The notes beneath the pieces are model-generated. The model was given only the letters and a program-made list of their open reading frames with translations, had not been told where the DNA came from and did not search any database. Source: Variovorax gossypii (lineage in GTDB: Bacteria > Pseudomonadota > Gammaproteobacteria > Burkholderiales > Burkholderiaceae_C). From it: 64,000 nucleotides of DNA. The position numbers and the translations under genes are program-made. The stretch spans positions 744,001 to 808,000 of the forward strand of contig NZ_RXOE01000001.1 of assembly GCF_003965815.1 (NCBI RefSeq), read 5' to 3'. Shown here piece by piece: positions 46,787 through 55,483 of the stretch (position 1 is its first letter; every line of letters begins with the position of its first letter).

Positions 46787-47953
46787 ATGAGCACGCCACC
46801 ACGCACACCCGAAGTCGGCACCAAGCTGCCGGCCGTCGGCACCACCATCTTCACCGTGATGTCGGCGCTGGCCGCCGAGAAGAACGCGGTCAACCTGGGC
46901 CAGGGCTTCCCCGATTTCAACTGCGACCCGAAGCTGCTCGAGGACGTGACGGCCGCGATGGCGGCAGGCCACAACCAGTACCCGCCGATGCCGGGCATTC
47001 CGGCGCTGCGCGAAGCCATCTCGGCCAAGATCTCGGCGCAGTACGGCCATGACTACAGCCCGGCCACGGAGATCACCGTCACAGCCGGCGCCACGCAGGC
47101 GATCATCACGGCCATCCTCGCGGTGGTGCGTCCGGGCGACGAGGTGATCGTGCTCGAGCCCTGCTACGACAGCTACGTGCCCAACATCGAGCTGGCCGGC
47201 GGCAGCGTGGTGCGGGTGCCGCTGGTGCCGGGCACTTTCCGCCCCGATTTCGACAAGATCGCCGCCGCGCTCACGACTCGCACGCGCGCCATCATCATCA
47301 ACACGCCGCACAACCCGAGTGCCACGGTCTGGACCGAAGCCGAGATGCGGCGGCTCGAGGAGCTGCTCGCGCCCACCGACGTGTTCGTCATCAGCGACGA
47401 GGTCTACGAGCACATGGTGTTCGACGCCGCCCGCCACGAGAGCGTGGCGCGCTTCCCGGGCCTGGCCGCGCGCAGCTTCATCGTCAGCAGCTTCGGCAAG
47501 ACCTATCACGTCACCGGCTGGAAGGTCGGCTACGTGGCCGCGCCGGCCCCGCTGATGGCCGAGTTCCGCAAGGTGCACCAGTTCAACGTGTTCACCGTGA
47601 ACACGCCGATGCAGCACGCGCTCGCGCAATACATGGCCGAGCCGAAGCCCTACCTCGAGCTGCCGGCCTTCTACCAGCGCAAGCGCGACCTGTTCGCCGC
47701 GGGCCTGGCCGAGAAGACCCGCTTCAGGCTGCTGCGCAGCGAGGGCAGCTACTTCCAGTGCGTCGACATCTCGGAGGTGAGCGACCTGTCCGAGGCCGAG
47801 TTCTGCCTGTGGCTCACGCGCGAGATCGGCGTGGCCGCCATTCCGCTGTCGGCCTTCTACGGCAACGGCTTCGACCAGCGGGTGGTGCGCTTCTGCTTCG
47901 CCAAGAAGGACGAGACGCTGCTGGCCGCGCTGGACCGCCTGGCGCGGCTCTGA
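46787..47953 (+). CDS. PLP-dependent aminotransferase (class I/II, YbdL/methionine type)
   Basis: A 388-aa fold-type I aminotransferase. The PLP lysine is K238 in SSFGKTYHVTGWKVGY; VNLGQGFPDF, TAGATQAI, INTPHNPSAT and FVISDEVYEHM are typical of the KAT/YbdL group that uses methionine, glutamine or aromatic donors. The ATG at 46787 (MSTPPRTPE) is chosen because the in-frame extension to 46658 is translated repeat sequence. The donor/acceptor is not determined. Confidence 0.92.
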   Translation: MSTPPRTPEVGTKLPAVGTTIFTVMSALAAEKNAVNLGQGFPDFNCDPKLLEDVTAAMAAGHNQYPPMPGIPALREAISAKISAQYGHDYSPATEITVTAGATQAIITAILAVVRPGDEVIVLEPCYDSYVPNIELAGGSVVRVPLVPGTFRPDFDKIAAALTTRTRAIIINTPHNPSATVWTEAEMRRLEELLAPTDVFVISDEVYEHMVFDAARHESVARFPGLAARSFIVSSFGKTYHVTGWKVGYVAAPAPLMAEFRKVHQFNVFTVNTPMQHALAQYMAEPKPYLELPAFYQRKRDLFAAGLAEKTRFRLLRSEGSYFQCVDISEVSDLSEAEFCLWLTREIGVAAIPLSAFYGNGFDQRVVRFCFAKKDETLLAALDRLARL

Positions 47954-47975
47954 GGGCCGCACGCTCGGCAACCGG

Positions 47976-48371
47976 ATGGCCATCACGATGAACAGGCCGC
48001 GCCGGGTGCTTCTTGCACTGGCGCTCTCGTTCGTCGTGGCGGGCATGCTCTCGCCCATCGTGCCGTCGATGGCCGGCAAGCCGTACTCGGTGATCGACGT
48101 GGTCCACAGCCTGCTCATCGGAGCCCTCTGCTACACGTGGTGCCGGGCAGACGGCCTGGAGCGCGGCGTGCTGCCGCCAGGACGCTCGGCGCTGCTGGCC
48201 GGCCTGTTCCCGCCGCTGGGGGTGCCCCTCTATTTCTTCCGTACCCGGCCCATCGCCAGGGCGTTCGTCGCGACCCTTGGCGCGATCGGCTTCCTGGTCG
48301 TGTGCACCGTGCTGTCCGGCCTCTGCGCCATCGCCACCGCCGCACTGTTCGGGAAGCCCCTGCCCGAATGA
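47976..48371 (+). CDS. Small integral membrane protein of unknown function
   Basis: A 131-aa hydrophobic protein with about four helices (VLLALALSFVVAGMLSPIV, VIDVVHSLLIGALCYTW, SALLAGLFPPLGVPLYFF, AFVATLGAIGFLVVCTVLS). No family is recognised. Its stop overlaps the next gene by 4 nt. Confidence 0.75.
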   Translation: MAITMNRPRRVLLALALSFVVAGMLSPIVPSMAGKPYSVIDVVHSLLIGALCYTWCRADGLERGVLPPGRSALLAGLFPPLGVPLYFFRTRPIARAFVATLGAIGFLVVCTVLSGLCAIATAALFGKPLPE

Positions 48372-48820
48372 AGAATCCGGTCACGATCCTGAGGCTCGTT
48401 TTCGGTGCAGTGGCCGTGGTGTTGTGCGGCGTCGCCTGGCTGCTGCACCACAACACGACTTCCTTCATCGCATCAGCAAGCCGCACGCAGGGTGAGGTGA
48501 TGCGGCTGCTCTACGTGGAAAGCTCGAAGCGCAACGAATCGGGCACCTGGAAGCCGCTGGTGCGCTTCAAGGCGCCGTCGGGCGAGATCATCGAGTTCGT
48601 GCCCTCGAGCAGCAGCAGCCCGCCTTCCTACGAAGTGGGCGAGACGGTGAACGTCTTCTTCGACCCGGAGAACCCGCAGGACGCCCGTCTCGACGGCTTC
48701 TTCTCGCTGTGGGGCGGCGCGACCATCACGGGCGGCCTGGGCCTTGTTTTCCTGCTGGTGACGGCGGGGCTGCTGTTCGTGCCTGCGAGCGCACCGGCAA
48801 AGCGCCGACGCCCACGGTAG
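48368..48820 (+). CDS. DUF3592-like membrane protein
   Basis: A 150-aa protein. An N-terminal helix (LRLVFGAVAVVLCGVAWLL) precedes an extracytoplasmic beta-domain typical of DUF3592 (SRTQGEVMRLLYVESSK, PLVRFKAPSGEIIEFVPSSS, YEVGETVNVFFDPENPQDARLD in parts). A C-terminal helix and a basic end (AKRRRPR) follow. Function is unknown. It overlaps the upstream membrane gene (ATGA). Confidence 0.82.
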   Translation: MKNPVTILRLVFGAVAVVLCGVAWLLHHNTTSFIASASRTQGEVMRLLYVESSKRNESGTWKPLVRFKAPSGEIIEFVPSSSSSPPSYEVGETVNVFFDPENPQDARLDGFFSLWGGATITGGLGLVFLLVTAGLLFVPASAPAKRRRPR

Positions 48821-48918
48821 GACGTTGCCTGACCACCGGAGGGGCTACCCTCCGGCCTCCCACGCGACACGACAGGGCGAGCATGAAAGCTCATCACAAC
48901 AACGCCCAGGAGACAAAC

Positions 48919-49077
48919 ATGTCGCTCTCGTTCATTCTGCTGATCGTCCTGATCCTGCTGCTGATCGGCGCATTGCCAAGCTGGGGCTACAGCCGCGCGT
49001 GGGGCTACGGGCCCAGTGGCGGCCTTGGCCTGGTCGTGCTGATCGTGGTGATCCTCGTGCTCATGGGGCGCATATAG
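48919..49077 (+). CDS. DUF3309-type tiny membrane protein
   Basis: A 52-aa protein with two hydrophobic helices (MSLSFILLIVLILLLIGAL and GLVVLIVVILVLMGRI) around a Tyr/Trp/Gly-rich loop (PSWGYSRAWGYGPSGG), the DUF3309 pattern. AGGAG lies 7 nt upstream of the ATG at 48919. Function is unknown; homologues are often stress-induced. Confidence 0.85.
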   Translation: MSLSFILLIVLILLLIGALPSWGYSRAWGYGPSGGLGLVVLIVVILVLMGRI

Positions 49078-49112
49078 GCCTTGCGGCCATCGCGCCCCGA
49101 ACACGAAAAAGG

Positions 49113-49140
49113 AAAAGCCCGCGCGAGCGGGCTTTTCTTC
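49113..49140. terminator. Bidirectional terminator between DUF3309 and hrpA
   Basis: A 10-bp stem AAAAGCCCGC (49113-49122) and GCGGGCTTTT (49127-49136), loop GCGA, with A/T tracts on both flanks. The flanking genes are convergent. Confidence 0.88.
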
Positions 49141-49157
49141 GTCCGGCAAACCCGTCG

Positions 49158-52100
49158 TCAGGCCTGCAGCTGCGTCCAGGCCTTGTCGAGCCGCTTCACG
49201 CTCACAGGCTGCGGCGTGCGCAACTCCTGCGCGAAGAAGCTCACGCGCAACTCCTCCAGCAGCCAGCGGAATTCGAGCATGCGTTCGTCCACCACGCCCT
49301 TGCGCTCGGCCACCAGCCGCCAGTAGCGCTGGTCCTGCGGCTTCAGCTCGGCCAACTTGCCGGCGTCGCGCGCCGGGTCCGCGCGCAGCTTGTCGAGCCG
49401 CAGCACGATCGCCTTCAGATACCGCGCGAAATGCTGCAGCTGCGTCCACGGCGCCTCGGCGATGAAGCGCTTGCCGACGAGGCGCTGAAGCTGCTGCGCG
49501 GCATCCTGCACGGCGTCGGGCTGGATCTTGGTGTCCTTGATCTTGCGCGCGGCCGCGGCGTACTCGACGAGGATGGCCGACGCGAGCCGCGCCACCTCGT
49601 TGGCGATCAGCGTGAGGCGGCCACGGCCCTCCTCCAGCCGACGCTTGAACGCGAACTCGTCGGTCGGCAGCGGCTCCTGCAGGAAGGCCCGGTCGATCGC
49701 CACGTCGATGATCTGGGCGCGCAGCTCCTCCGAGGTACCCAGCGGCATGTAGGCCACCGACATCTTCTGCAGGTCGGGGATATTCTTCTCGAGATACTTG
49801 AGCGCGTCCTTGAGCTGCAGCGCGAACAGGCGGCGCAGCCCGGCCCGATGCTTCGCGGCGGCCACGGCGGGCTCGTCGAACACCTCGATGGTCACGGCGT
49901 CGCCTTCGTCGCGCAGTGCCGGGAAACCGATCAGCGACTGCGATCCGCGACGCACTTCCATCAACTCGGGCAGCTCGCCGAAGGTCCAGGCCGTGTAGCG
50001 CTGGCCGGCCGGCAGCGCGGCGGGTGCGGGTGCATCCGCCGCCTTCGAGGACTGCTTCGGGCGGTCATCCGGCGCAGCGCCGGCTGCCTTCTTCTCCGGC
50101 GACGCCTTGACGTTCAGCCCCGCCAGCGCCTGGAAGGCCCCTCGAGCCTGCGCACCCAGCTCGGCCTTCAGCGCACCGAGGTTGCGCCCCATGCCCAGCT
50201 GCCGGCCATGCTCGTCGATCACGCGCAGATTCATGAACAGGTGCGGCGCCAGCATGTCGAGCTTGAAGTCGGCGCGCTTGACGTCGATGCTGGTCATGTC
50301 GCGCACGCGCTTGAGCAGCACGTCGGTCAGCGAGCCGGTGCCGAACAGTTCGGGCACGGACAGCTCTTCCGCCAGCTTCGAGGCCGACTCGGGCAGCGGC
50401 ACCAGCCGCGAACGCGGGCGCTGCGGCAGGCTCTTGAGCAGCGCCTGGATCTTGTCCTTGAGCATGCCCGTCACCAGCCACTCGCAGCGCTCCTCGCTCA
50501 CCTGGTTGAGCACGAAGAGCGGCACGCTGACGGTGAGGCCGTCCTTCGCGTCGCCGGGCTCGTGCAGGTAGCTCGCAGCGCAATCGACGCCGCCGAGCCG
50601 CAGCGTCGGCGGAAACGACTGCGTGGTGATACCCGCCGCCTGGTGGCGCATGAGCTCGTCGCGCGTCAGGAACAGCAGGCGCGGCTGCTCCTTCGACGCC
50701 TGGCGGTACCAGTTCTCGAAGCTGGTGCCGCTGGCCACGTCGGCGGGCAGCTGTGCGTCGTAGAAGGCGAAGATCAGCTCGTCGTCGACCAGCACGTCCT
50801 GCCGGCGCGACTTGTGCTCCAGCCCCTCGACCTCGCGCACCAGCTTGCGGTTGGCCTGAAGGAACGGGAACCGGCATTCCCACTGGCCGCCGACCAGCGC
50901 CTCGCGGATGAAGATCTCGCGCGCGGCAACGGGGTCTACGCGCGTGAAGTCGACGCGCCGGCCGCTGTACACCACGAGCCCGTAGAGCGTCGCGCGCTCC
51001 AGCGCCGAGACCTGCGCGCCCTTCTTCTCCCAGTGCGGATCGAGCAGCTGCTTCTTCAGCAGGTGCCCCGCCACCTGTTCGAGCCACTGCGGCTCGATGT
51101 TGGCGATGCCGCGCCCGAAGAGCCGCGTGGTCTCGACCAGCTCGGCCGCAACGATCCAGCGCCCGGGCTTCTTCTTCAGATGCGCGCCGGGGTGCCGGTA
51201 GAACTTGATGCCGCGGGCACCGAGGTAGGCCTCGTCGTCCTCCAGCTTCCAGCCGATGTTGCCCAGCAGGCCCGACAGCATCGACATGTGCAGCGCCTCG
51301 TAGCCAGCCGGCTCGGCGTTGATGCGCCACTTGTGCTCGGTGACCACGGTGAGCAGCTGCGAATGGATGTCGCGCCATTCGCGCACGCGGCGGATGTTGA
51401 TGAAGTTCTGCCGCAGCAGCTGCTCGTACTGCCGGTTGCTGAGCTTGTGGGTGTCGCCATGGCCGCCGCGCGCGTCGGCGATCCACTTCCACAGCCGCAG
51501 GTAGCCGCTGAACTCGCTCTTCTCGTCGTCGAACTTCGAGTGCGCCTGGTCGGCCTGCTGCTGCGCGTCCATCGGGCGGTCGCGCACGTCCTGCACGCTG
51601 AGGGCCGAGGCGATGATGAGCACTTCTTCGAGCGCGCTGCGCGAGCGGGCTTCGAGAATCATTCGGCCCACGCGCGGATCCAGCGGCAGCTTCGACAGCT
51701 CGGCGCCGGTGTGCGTGAGCTCGTTGGCGTCGTCGACCGCACCCAGTTCGTTGAGCAGCTGGTAGCCGTCGGCAATCGCTCGCGGCGACGGCGCCTCCAG
51801 GAACGGGAAGCGCGCCACGTCGCCCAGGCGCAGCGACTTCATGCGCAGGATCACGCCCGCCAGCGAGGAGCGAAGGATCTCGGGGTCGGTGAAGCGCGGG
51901 CGGCCCTCGAAGTCCTTCTCGTCGTAGAGCCGGATGCAGATGCCGTTCGCCACCCGGCCGCAGCGGCCCGCGCGCTGGTTGGCGGCCGCCTGGCTGATCG
52001 GCTCGACCAGCAGCTGCTCGACCTTGCTGCGAAAGCTGTAGCGCTTGACGCGCGCCGTGCCCGTATCGATCACGTAGCGGATGCCCGGCACCGTGAGCGA

Positions 52101-53018
52101 GGTCTCGGCCACGTTGGTTGCGAGCACGATGCGGCGGCCCGTGTGGCCGTCGAAGATGCGGTCCTGCTCGGGGCCCGACAGCCGCGCGAACAGCGGCAGC
52201 ACTTCGGCGCTGCGCAGCAGCGGCTGGTGGCTCAGGTGGCGGCGCAGATGGTCGGCCGCCTCGCGGATCTCGCGCTCGCCGGGCAGGAAGACGAGGATGT
52301 CGCCCGCGTTGTGCGGATCGCGCCAGAGCTCGTCGACCGCGTCGGCGATGGCGTCGTTCAGGTCGTGCTCGCGCGATTCCTCGAAGGGCCGGTAACGCTG
52401 CTCCACCGGGTAGGTGCGGCCCGAGACGAAGATGGTGGGCGCCGGGCCTTTCGCCGAGGCGAAGTGCTGCGCGAAGCGGTCGGCGTCGATGGTGGCCGAG
52501 GTGACGATGACTTTCAGGTCAGGCCTGCGCGGCAGGATCTCGCGCAGGTAGCCCAGCAGGAAGTCGATGTTCAGCGAGCGCTCGTGGGCCTCGTCGATGA
52601 TGAGCGTGTCGTAGGCCTTCAGCAGCGGATCGGTCTGCGTCTCGGCCAGCAGGATGCCGTCGGTCATCAGCTTGACGGAGGCGTCGCGCGACAGGCGGTC
52701 CTGGAAGCGCACCTTGAAGCCGACCACGTCGCCCAGCGGCGTCTTCAGCTCTTCGGCGATGCGCTTGGCCACCGAGCTCGCGGCGATGCGGCGCGGCTGC
52801 GTGTGGCCGATGAGCCGGCCCTTGCCCGGCTCGGCATTGAGCTTGCCGCGGCCCAGCGCGAGGGCGATCTTCGGCAGTTGCGTGGTCTTGCCCGAGCCCG
52901 TCTCTCCGCAGACGATCACGACCTGGTGCGCCGAGATGGCGGCCATGATCTCGTCGCGCCTGCTCGATACAGGAAGCGATTCGGGAAATTCGATGCGAAG
53001 TGGTGTGGTGGTCGTCAA
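49158..53018 (-). CDS. hrpA: ATP-dependent RNA helicase HrpA (DEAH box)
   Basis: A 1286-aa DEAH helicase, close to E. coli HrpA (1300 aa). Walker A is CGETGSGKTTQLPK near residues 37-49; motif II is DEAH (LIIDEAHERSLN); motif III is SAT (IVTSATID); motif VI is QRAGRCGR. The winged-helix, ratchet and OB-fold domains and the HrpA-specific C-terminal DUF3418 region follow. HrpA resolves stalled or collided ribosomes and affects mRNA processing. It begins MTTTTPLRIEFPESLP. Confidence 0.97.
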   Translation of the reverse strand: MTTTTPLRIEFPESLPVSSRRDEIMAAISAHQVVIVCGETGSGKTTQLPKIALALGRGKLNAEPGKGRLIGHTQPRRIAASSVAKRIAEELKTPLGDVVGFKVRFQDRLSRDASVKLMTDGILLAETQTDPLLKAYDTLIIDEAHERSLNIDFLLGYLREILPRRPDLKVIVTSATIDADRFAQHFASAKGPAPTIFVSGRTYPVEQRYRPFEESREHDLNDAIADAVDELWRDPHNAGDILVFLPGEREIREAADHLRRHLSHQPLLRSAEVLPLFARLSGPEQDRIFDGHTGRRIVLATNVAETSLTVPGIRYVIDTGTARVKRYSFRSKVEQLLVEPISQAAANQRAGRCGRVANGICIRLYDEKDFEGRPRFTDPEILRSSLAGVILRMKSLRLGDVARFPFLEAPSPRAIADGYQLLNELGAVDDANELTHTGAELSKLPLDPRVGRMILEARSRSALEEVLIIASALSVQDVRDRPMDAQQQADQAHSKFDDEKSEFSGYLRLWKWIADARGGHGDTHKLSNRQYEQLLRQNFINIRRVREWRDIHSQLLTVVTEHKWRINAEPAGYEALHMSMLSGLLGNIGWKLEDDEAYLGARGIKFYRHPGAHLKKKPGRWIVAAELVETTRLFGRGIANIEPQWLEQVAGHLLKKQLLDPHWEKKGAQVSALERATLYGLVVYSGRRVDFTRVDPVAAREIFIREALVGGQWECRFPFLQANRKLVREVEGLEHKSRRQDVLVDDELIFAFYDAQLPADVASGTSFENWYRQASKEQPRLLFLTRDELMRHQAAGITTQSFPPTLRLGGVDCAASYLHEPGDAKDGLTVSVPLFVLNQVSEERCEWLVTGMLKDKIQALLKSLPQRPRSRLVPLPESASKLAEELSVPELFGTGSLTDVLLKRVRDMTSIDVKRADFKLDMLAPHLFMNLRVIDEHGRQLGMGRNLGALKAELGAQARGAFQALAGLNVKASPEKKAAGAAPDDRPKQSSKAADAPAPAALPAGQRYTAWTFGELPELMEVRRGSQSLIGFPALRDEGDAVTIEVFDEPAVAAAKHRAGLRRLFALQLKDALKYLEKNIPDLQKMSVAYMPLGTSEELRAQIIDVAIDRAFLQEPLPTDEFAFKRRLEEGRGRLTLIANEVARLASAILVEYAAAARKIKDTKIQPDAVQDAAQQLQRLVGKRFIAEAPWTQLQHFARYLKAIVLRLDKLRADPARDAGKLAELKPQDQRYWRLVAERKGVVDERMLEFRWLLEELRVSFFAQELRTPQPVSVKRLDKAWTQLQA

Positions 53019-53135
53019 GGCAAAACAGTCGTCGGGCCGGCGCGGCGGGCAAACCGTCGATTATCGGCGCGCACCGCGCCTGTTGCACGGCATCCACATC
53101 GCGCGGTTTCGTTGCAACACGATCCGTAAATAGTC

Positions 53136-53164
53136 TTTACTCAATTGCAAACCGCCACTACGAT
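53136..53164 (+). promoter_or_regulatory. Possible sigma-70 promoter upstream of the AAA+/M41 gene
   Basis: TTTACT (53136-53141) and TACGAT (53159-53164) with exactly 17 bp between. Each matches consensus at 4 of 6. Transcription would start near 53171, next to the ATG of the small ORF. Confidence 0.4.
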
Positions 53165-53171
53165 CGCGTCC

Positions 53172-53267
53172 ATGTCCTATCGCCTTGCCCCCATCACCTT
53201 GCGCCGTCGCTGCGCAAGCCGTGCGCCCAGTGCGCACGGGCGGGTCAAGTTGCCTCGTCCTGCCTGA
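53172..53267 (+). CDS. Possible leaderless 31-aa leader peptide
   Basis: A 31-codon ORF reading MSYRLAPITLRRRCASRA followed by PSAHGRVKLPRPA. It is Arg-rich with one Cys, and it would be translated without a leader if the promoter at 53136-53164 is real. It ends directly before a hairpin. The composition is ordinary for the frame in high-GC DNA, so coding status is unproven. Confidence 0.3.
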   Translation: MSYRLAPITLRRRCASRAPSAHGRVKLPRPA

Positions 53268-53298
53268 CCGAAGCTTCGCGCACGTTCGCGCGCTTCGG
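53268..53298 (+). promoter_or_regulatory. Hairpin after the small ORF
   Basis: CCGAAGC (53268-53274) pairs with GCTTCGG (53292-53298), with an inner CGCG/CGCG pairing. It begins one base after the small ORF stop and has no T-run, so it is not a simple terminator. Confidence 0.4.
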
Positions 53299-53432
53299 AC
53301 ACAGAAGCGCCGCAACCGACACCCACAGCGTCCCGAAAGCCGACTCCTTCATGCCGAAGGAGCGGCCGCCTTTCCGTACCTGTGTACCTGTATGAACGGC
53401 TCCAGGAGCCGAAGAAAAAGAAAAACCAGATC

Positions 53433-55424
53433 ATGTCCAAAGACATCCGCTCCCAACTGCATGCCGAGCTCGCCGAGCGCACTCGCCATCTGCAAACCGT
53501 CGCCGAAGCACTGAAGACCGAGCTCTTCGGCATCGACGACATCATCGATCGCGTGATCGATTCGCTTCGCGCCTGGTATGTGCTGCCGCAGCTCATCAGC
53601 CGCCCCGTCATCGTCTGCCTCTGGGGTCTCACCGGCACCGGCAAGACGCAGCTGGTGCGCAGGCTCGCGCAGCATCTGGGCTTCTACGACCGCTTCATCG
53701 AAGTGCAGATGGACGGCTTCAGCCATGGCTCGGGCTATCACAGCGGCGGCTCCATCTCGGCCATGCTGGCCGAGTCGGGCATTGCCGAAGGCATGCCCGG
53801 CATCCTGGTGCTCGACGAGTTCCAGCGCTTCCGCACGGTGGAAGGCAACGGCAGCGACGCCAAGGTCGAGCGCTACCAGGACGTGTGGGCGCTGCTGTCC
53901 GACGGCCGCCTGCCGCCCGCGCTCTCGATGCTCGGCGAGATCGAGTCCTCGCTCGCGTACGCCGAGTACACGCAGGACCGCGACGGCACCGAAAAGAAAA
54001 AGGAAGACAAGAAGCGCAAGCTGCACCTGTCGCCCTGGGAGGCGCGCGAGGTGAAGCGCTGCCTGAAGCTCTCCGAGACGCTGCTGCAGATCATGGCGTG
54101 GAAGCCCGCCGAGGTGCACGCGCGCCTGCGCGCCTTCCGCGACACCCAGCAGAGCTGGGAAACCGACTACAGCAAGCTGCTGGTGTTCGTCTCGGGCAAC
54201 CTCGACGAGATGTACGCCGAGACGGCCCAGCGCGTCGAGGACTGCGACACCGACGCCGACATCTTCCACGAGCTGACGAAGAAGCTCTCGGTCATCGACG
54301 TGAAGAAGGCGCTGGCCGAACGCTTCCGCCCCGAGCAGATCGCCCGCCTGGGCAACAACCACGTGATCTACCCCTCGTTCAACCGCGCGACCTACGTGCG
54401 CCTGATCCTGTCGATCTGCGACCGCTACGTGGCCGAGATCCAGGAAAGCTCCGGCGTGCGCTTCGTGCTGGACGCGAGCGTGTACGAGCAGATCTACGCC
54501 AACGCCGTGTTTCCGGCGCAGGGCACGCGTCCGCTGTTCTCGTCGATCCACGCAATCCTGAGCGCCACGCTGGTCAACGCCGCGCTGTGGGCGCTGGAGC
54601 AAGGCGCCAACGGCAGCGAACCCGTGTGGCTCACGCTGGACGCGGGCGTGTCGGCCATCACCGCGAAGTACCGCAAGGCGCGCCGCCAGTTTCCGGTCAC
54701 GCTGGAGCTGAACCGCCTCAAGCAGCGCTCGAGCGAGGACTTCCGCGCCCTGCTCGCCGTGCACGAGGCCGGTCACGGCGTGGTGTACGGCCTGCTCTTC
54801 GCCCGCGCGCCGCAGGAGATCAAGATCAACGTGGCCTCGTTCGAGGGCGGCTACAACAGCTACGAGCAGCGCAAGGCCTGGTCGAGGGAGAACCTGCGCG
54901 ACCACATCTGCGTGAGCCTCGCGGGCCGCGCCGCCGAGCAGCTGGTGTTCGGCGAGCAGGCCTGCACCACGGGCGCCACGCAGGACTTCATGCAGGCGAC
55001 CGCCCAGGCCGCGCAGTACGTGCGCCACTTCGCCTTCGGCACGCGCCTGAGCCGCACCGACGTGGCGAACGACCCGAACGACAACGTCAACACCGACATC
55101 GCCGCGACCACCCCCGAGATCGAGGCGCTGCTGGAGCAGGAGCACGCCCGCGCGCTCGCGCTGCTGGACGCCCATACGCCGGCGCTGATGGCGGTGGTCG
55201 ACGCGCTGCTGCGCCACGGTTCGATCGCCCCATCGGAGCTGGCCGGGATGCTCGGGCTGCCGGACCCGGTGTCCGGTGCCGGCGGCGCGGCCACGGACGC
55301 CTACGCGGCGCTGCTGGCGAGCTTCCGCGCCGATCGTGTCGGCCTGCCGCCGCCTTCGCCGCCCGGCGGCGGTGGCGGCGCCATCCCGGCGAGCGCGGCC
55401 CGCGTGCTGCGCGCGATCGCCTGA
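53433..55424 (+). CDS. AAA+ ATPase fused to FtsH-type (M41) zinc metallopeptidase, soluble
   Basis: A 663-aa protein without signal peptide or membrane helix. The ATPase (about 30-380) has Walker A GLTGTGKT (65-72), Walker B ILVLDEF (124-130), sensor-1 N256 (VFVSGN), an arginine-finger segment ERFRPEQIARLG (296-307) and a sensor-2 stretch GTRPLFSSI with R366. These last two are ClpB-D2/ClpX-like, not FtsH-like. A Lys-rich insert lies at 186-196. The C-terminal part (about 435-605) is an M41 peptidase: zinc site H444-E445-A-G-H448, third ligand D518 in TTGATQDF, and LAGRAAEQLVFGE. The last 60 residues are Gly/Pro-rich. The ATG at 53433 is preferred; a GTG at 53382 would add 17 residues. Confidence 0.88.
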   Translation: MSKDIRSQLHAELAERTRHLQTVAEALKTELFGIDDIIDRVIDSLRAWYVLPQLISRPVIVCLWGLTGTGKTQLVRRLAQHLGFYDRFIEVQMDGFSHGSGYHSGGSISAMLAESGIAEGMPGILVLDEFQRFRTVEGNGSDAKVERYQDVWALLSDGRLPPALSMLGEIESSLAYAEYTQDRDGTEKKKEDKKRKLHLSPWEAREVKRCLKLSETLLQIMAWKPAEVHARLRAFRDTQQSWETDYSKLLVFVSGNLDEMYAETAQRVEDCDTDADIFHELTKKLSVIDVKKALAERFRPEQIARLGNNHVIYPSFNRATYVRLILSICDRYVAEIQESSGVRFVLDASVYEQIYANAVFPAQGTRPLFSSIHAILSATLVNAALWALEQGANGSEPVWLTLDAGVSAITAKYRKARRQFPVTLELNRLKQRSSEDFRALLAVHEAGHGVVYGLLFARAPQEIKINVASFEGGYNSYEQRKAWSRENLRDHICVSLAGRAAEQLVFGEQACTTGATQDFMQATAQAAQYVRHFAFGTRLSRTDVANDPNDNVNTDIAATTPEIEALLEQEHARALALLDAHTPALMAVVDALLRHGSIAPSELAGMLGLPDPVSGAGGAATDAYAALLASFRADRVGLPPPSPPGGGGGAIPASAARVLRAIA

Positions 55425-55483
55425 TTCGGCCCGGTCGGGCCGGGTCAGGCAAATGGCTTTTCATGAATGCACAATCACGCCCC

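Larger units (their letters stand above)
53019..53432. other. 414-bp intergenic region between hrpA and the AAA+/M41 gene
   Basis: This divergent spacer is the only gene-free stretch above 300 bp. On the right-going strand it shows a possible promoter (53136-53164), a 31-codon ORF beginning one base after the expected start site (53172-53267), and a hairpin immediately after its stop (53268-53298). The remaining 130 bp hold no recognisable signal apart from a purine-rich stretch before the protease start. The hrpA promoter must lie in the left half but is not obvious. Confidence 0.5.

Noticed and set aside
48825-53129. Very long open frame (about 1430 codons) on the plus strand opposite hrpA
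   Set aside because: It is antisense to an intact, family-matching helicase; its composition (Gln/His/Arg/Val-rich, no domain) is typical of the mirror frame in high-GC DNA.
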